Shown here one piece after another: positions 61,320 to 64,000 of a stretch of DNA of 64,000 bases (positions are counted from its first letter, which is position 1; every line of letters starts with the position of its first letter). Below the pieces are notes generated by a model that was not told the origin of the DNA, searched no databases, and saw nothing but the letters and a program-made list of their open reading frames with translations. A program made the position numbers and the translations under genes. The DNA comes from Helicobacter ailurogastricus (GTDB taxonomy: Bacteria; Campylobacterota; Campylobacteria; Campylobacterales; Helicobacteraceae): positions 217,503 to 281,502 of the forward strand of contig NZ_CDMG01000004.1 in the NCBI RefSeq assembly GCF_001282945.1, given 5' to 3'.

Positions 61320-63377
61320 GTGCCCAGCCAAGAAGAAACTATAGAATACGGAATCAAAAAAGAACTAGAAGCCCTTAACATTGCCTACTACGCCAAAACT
61401 GCCCCCATCAATGAGGAAACCCAAAGGGCGTTAGAACAAGCCCCTTCAAAGAGCGGGGGGAGTGGCAAGAATTACCCCGATCTCAAATTGCTTTTAAGCA
61501 CGCCCAGCGCACGCAAATTGCCCGTGATGATTGAGGTCAAGGGGCTTAAGGGGCGTTTAGCCAAGTTTGGCAAGGATCACAGCCCAGATTTAAGCACTAA
61601 CGCCATTAAAAATTACGCCCTCAATGGGGCGTTGCACTACGCCAACGCGATTTTAGATTATAGCTATAGCTACAACGAGGCGATCGCCATAGGGATCAAT
61701 GGCTATGAGAATGAAGGCAAGCTTTACAAAGAATACGCCCTTTACTACCTCAACACCAAGCACCTAGCCGTGCCTCAAAGGATCGGGGAATTTAGTGATT
61801 TGGGGATTTTGGCGGATTTAGAAAAGTTAGAAAAAACCTTAAATGAGCTCACCTTAAGCGAGGCAGAACGCAACAAAGCCATTGAGGACTTAGAGAGCGA
61901 AACAGAGGCACAACTCAACAAGCTTAACCAGTTCTTGCGTGATGACATTTTAGACCTTGAGGAAAATAAGCGGGTACCCCTGCTTGTAGGGATGATTATG
62001 GCAGCTACAGGCGTGGCGGCGATGCAGGATCGCCCCGGAGTGGGGGCTTTGGGCTTAGAGGATTTAAAAAGCGAACAAGACAAGGATACCCACGATGGGC
62101 ATGAGTTCATTAAAAAAATCAAAGCCTTTTTAAACGCCAAAAAATTGCCCCCAGAAAAAAACGAGCTAATCCTTAATGAACTCGAGACCATTTTTATCCA
62201 TTCCAAGTTGTGGTCTTTAAACAGCTACACCACCGCCAACACCGCCGAAAGCCCCTTGAAAAAGATTTATGGGCGGTTTTTAGAGGGGGTTTATCCTTTG
62301 GTTAAAAAGCTCACCAGCACGGCAGACATTGCGGGCAGGCTCTTTAATGTGCTCACCAAGTGGCTTAATGTCCCCGACAACAAGAAAAACGATGTCGTTT
62401 TAACCCCCCGTGAGGTGGTGGATTTAATGGTGGAGTTAGCCCAAGTCAATAAAGATTCCTTCGTGTGGGATTATGCCGCCGGATCAGGGGCGTTTTTGAT
62501 CTCTAGCATGAATAAAATGATTAAAGATTGCGAGGACAAGATCGCCGACCCTAAAGCTAGGGAGGAGAAGATCCTTAAGATTAAAAACGAACAACTGCTA
62601 GGCATTGAGAAACACATTGATATTTTCTTAATGGGGATTTTAAATATGCTCTTGCTAGGCGATGGGAGTGCAAATTTTTTACACAAGGATAGCCTAGAGG
62701 ATTTTGAAGCTAAAAAGCCTATCTACTACGAACAAGGCGATCTTAAGGACGAACCTTTTAAGGCCAATGTGTTTTTACTCAACCCCCCCTACAGCGCAAA
62801 GGGCAAGGGCTTTATTTTTGTGGAGCGGGCATTAGAGAGGATGGAGAAGGGGCGCGCGGTGGTGATCATCCAAGAAAATGCCGGAAGCGGCAATGGCGAC
62901 ATTTACACCAAAAAGATTTTAGAGCACAGCAGCCTAGTGGCGAGCATTAAAATGCCCCTAGATTTGTTCGTGGGTAAATCTAGCGTGCAAACGGCGATCT
63001 ATGTTTTTGAGGTGGGGAAAGCCCACAACCCTAATGACAATGTGCTTTTCATAGATTTTAGCAATGATGGCTACACCCGCGCGGCGCGCAAAAAGGCGCG
63101 GGCGAGCACGAATTTACGCGACACCGACCACGCTAAAGAGCGTTACGCCGAACTGATCGAACTTGTGGCGCATAATGGAGAACCTAAGTTTTATAAAGAT
63201 CATTGCATTAAGGATAAAATCAATTTAGACGGCAAGGACTGGACCTATGCCCAACACCAAAAGATAGACACCACGCCCAAGCTGGGCGATTTTAGCGGGA
63301 GTGTGGCGGAGTTTTTAGCCTATGAAGTGTCCTTAGTGCTCAAAGGCACAGAGGGAAAGCCCCTAACCCACGCCTAA
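61320..63377 (+). CDS. Type IIG/IIB-like restriction-modification protein (nuclease + N6-adenine methylase)
   Basis: 685 residues from GTG 61320. The N-terminus has a PD-(D/E)XK-like nuclease motif: NYPDLKLLL (about residues 51-59) and VMIEVKG (about 69-75). A helical connector precedes the N6-adenine methylase, with SAM motif I in DYAAGSGAFL (about 384-393) and catalytic motif IV NPPY (about 488-491). The combination resembles BcgI-like or type IIG enzymes, which fuse cutting and methylation and take target specificity from an S part. The S-like sequence directly downstream is in the -1 frame and overlaps the last 52 bases. A zero-frame slippery heptamer G-GGA-AAG (63353-63359) lies in that overlap, so this gene and the next may be made as one protein. 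Confidence 0.88.
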   Translation: MPSQEETIEYGIKKELEALNIAYYAKTAPINEETQRALEQAPSKSGGSGKNYPDLKLLLSTPSARKLPVMIEVKGLKGRLAKFGKDHSPDLSTNAIKNYALNGALHYANAILDYSYSYNEAIAIGINGYENEGKLYKEYALYYLNTKHLAVPQRIGEFSDLGILADLEKLEKTLNELTLSEAERNKAIEDLESETEAQLNKLNQFLRDDILDLEENKRVPLLVGMIMAATGVAAMQDRPGVGALGLEDLKSEQDKDTHDGHEFIKKIKAFLNAKKLPPEKNELILNELETIFIHSKLWSLNSYTTANTAESPLKKIYGRFLEGVYPLVKKLTSTADIAGRLFNVLTKWLNVPDNKKNDVVLTPREVVDLMVELAQVNKDSFVWDYAAGSGAFLISSMNKMIKDCEDKIADPKAREEKILKIKNEQLLGIEKHIDIFLMGILNMLLLGDGSANFLHKDSLEDFEAKKPIYYEQGDLKDEPFKANVFLLNPPYSAKGKGFIFVERALERMEKGRAVVIIQENAGSGNGDIYTKKILEHSSLVASIKMPLDLFVGKSSVQTAIYVFEVGKAHNPNDNVLFIDFSNDGYTRAARKKARASTNLRDTDHAKERYAELIELVAHNGEPKFYKDHCIKDKINLDGKDWTYAQHQKIDTTPKLGDFSGSVAEFLAYEVSLVLKGTEGKPLTHA

Positions 63378-64000
63378 AAAGCTGGCAAGCTTTGTGTGCC
63401 CTAGAGTGGCGTGGGGTGCAATTAGGGGAGATTTTTGAGGTGTTTAAGCCTGCCAAACACAGCCACCAAAAACGGCTTTTACCCACAAGCCCACGCCAGG
63501 GGTATATCCCCGCCATCACTTGCACCACGCAAAACAACGGCATCGCCTGTTATATGCCAAAAGAGGGGGCTTTGGTGCTGGAAAATATGATTTCTGTGGG
63601 GGCTAATGGCGATGCGCCCGCCTTTTACCAACCTAGAGAATTTGCGCTTTTGCAAGATTGTTACGCCCTAAAATTTAAGGGCAAAGAGCTAAACCGCTTG
63701 CAATATTTGTTTTTGGTCGTGTGCCTAAATAAGGTCTTGGCTAAGTTTAACTGGAACAACAAATCCGGCTGGGCTAAGGTCAGCCAAGAGAAAATCCTTT
63801 TGCCCTTTGCCAAGAATGGGGAAATCGCTTTTGAAGTGATAGAGGTATTTATAAGGGAACTTCAAGCGGAGCGCTTGAGGGAACTTCAAGCGTATCTAAA
63901 AGTAACAGGATTGGAGGACACTATGCTAACCCCAGAGGAAGCACACGCCTTAAATATTTTCACAAACTATTTTGTTTGGAAATCGGGGGGGGGGGGGGGG
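63359..64000 (+). CDS. Type I/IIG specificity (S) region, 5' part, out of frame with the preceding gene and running off the window
   Basis: The frame is open from 63326 to the window end. Recognisable S-subunit sequence begins near 63360: LEWRGVQLGEIFEVFKPAKH, then the target-recognition domain (GYIPAITCTTQNNGIACYM, ISVGANGDAPAFYQPREFAL) and the helical conserved region ELQAYLKVTGLED. There is no ATG before 63554, well inside the domain. TTG 63392 and GTG 63416 are possible starts, as is entry by -1 frameshifting from the preceding gene. The last visible part (NIFTNYFVWKSGGGGG) enters a poly-G tract, so the second recognition domain is probably under phase variation. Confidence 0.75.
63854..63892 (+). 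repeat. 15-bp direct repeat (24-bp period) in the S-region helix
   Basis: AGGGAACTTCAAGCG occurs at 63854-63868 and 63878-63892, encoding two copies of RELQA with an eight-residue period. In type I S subunits, copy-number change in such central helix repeats alters the spacing between half-sites. Confidence 0.7.
63985..64000 (+). repeat. Poly-G tract (at least 16) at the window end, inside the S region
   Basis: Sixteen G run to the last base of the window, so the real length is unknown. They lie after the first target-recognition domain and its helical spacer, a place where slippage would switch between a full and a truncated specificity protein. Confidence 0.85.

Noticed and set aside
1..64000. 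CRISPR arrays, insertion sequences, prophage or rRNA genes
   Set aside because: I looked for regularly spaced repeats, transposase motifs with terminal repeats, phage structural genes and rRNA stretches and found none. The accessory segments seen are short gene insertions without flanking repeats that I could recognise.

Overview
The window is chromosomal DNA from a gastric, urease-positive Helicobacter that is probably not H. pylori. The evidence is a complete ureA-ureB-ureI-ureE-ureF-ureG-ureH cluster with the acid-gated urea channel gene ureI, a cholesterol alpha-glucosyltransferase gene, ComB-type competence genes, and many gene blocks in the order I remember from H. pylori. By eye the base composition is richer in G+C than H. 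pylori, as in the dog/cat gastric species (H. felis, H. bizzozeronii, H. heilmannii group). I cannot name the species from sequence alone.

Layout. 1-12.1 kb: the end of a carboxynorspermidine/saccharopine dehydrogenase gene, a family-25 glycosyltransferase, a GT4-like glycosyltransferase, valS, ffh, an exported unknown protein, an aminotransferase-phosphoribosyltransferase-rimO operon, and a second GT4-like gene broken by a 7-bp tandem duplication. 12.2-17.1 kb (minus strand): lutA-lutB-lutC-bcp followed by a glutamate decarboxylase gene. 17.1-19.2 kb: comB9-comB10. 19.2-21.6 kb: flgI-flgJ-flgS. 21.7-26.9 kb: metG, a Mur-ligase-like fragment, cmoB, a hotdog protein and cgt. 26.9-30.3 kb: an accessory two-gene module, a DUF262/DUF1524 (GmrSD-like) protein carrying an 18-G tract in its reading frame and a Sel1-repeat protein. 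30.3-36.2 kb (minus strand): the urease cluster, with a 9+9 bp inverted repeat in the ureA promoter region. 36.3-39.7 kb: tRNA-Ser(GGA), two small genes, rsmG, queA, tatC, tatB. 39.8-44.9 kb: rpoD, a low-molecular-weight phosphatase, an NlpC/P60 protein, mqo. 44.9-50.4 kb (minus strand): murB and bamD-lon-tyrA-fliQ, with a small foreign-looking HTH gene and 20-codon leader ORF on the plus strand between murB and fliQ. 50.5-51.7 kb: fliW-proC. 51.8-61.2 kb: thiolase, scoA, scoB and an acetone-carboxylase-like operon with one extra HyuA-type subunit. 61.3-64.0 kb: a restriction-methylation protein followed by an out-of-frame specificity region that runs into a poly-G tract at the window edge.

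How the genes work together. The urease genes make, mature and feed the nickel urease used for acid survival. The thiolase/ScoAB/Acx genes form a route from acetone through acetoacetate and acetoacetyl-CoA to acetyl-CoA. LutABC supplies electrons from lactate, and Mqo from malate. Flagellar genes (flgI, flgJ, flgS, fliQ, fliW) are scattered through the window. The main theme of the accessory parts is switchable expression: two long G tracts and one heptanucleotide duplication all lie inside coding regions of genes for DNA defence or surface glycans.
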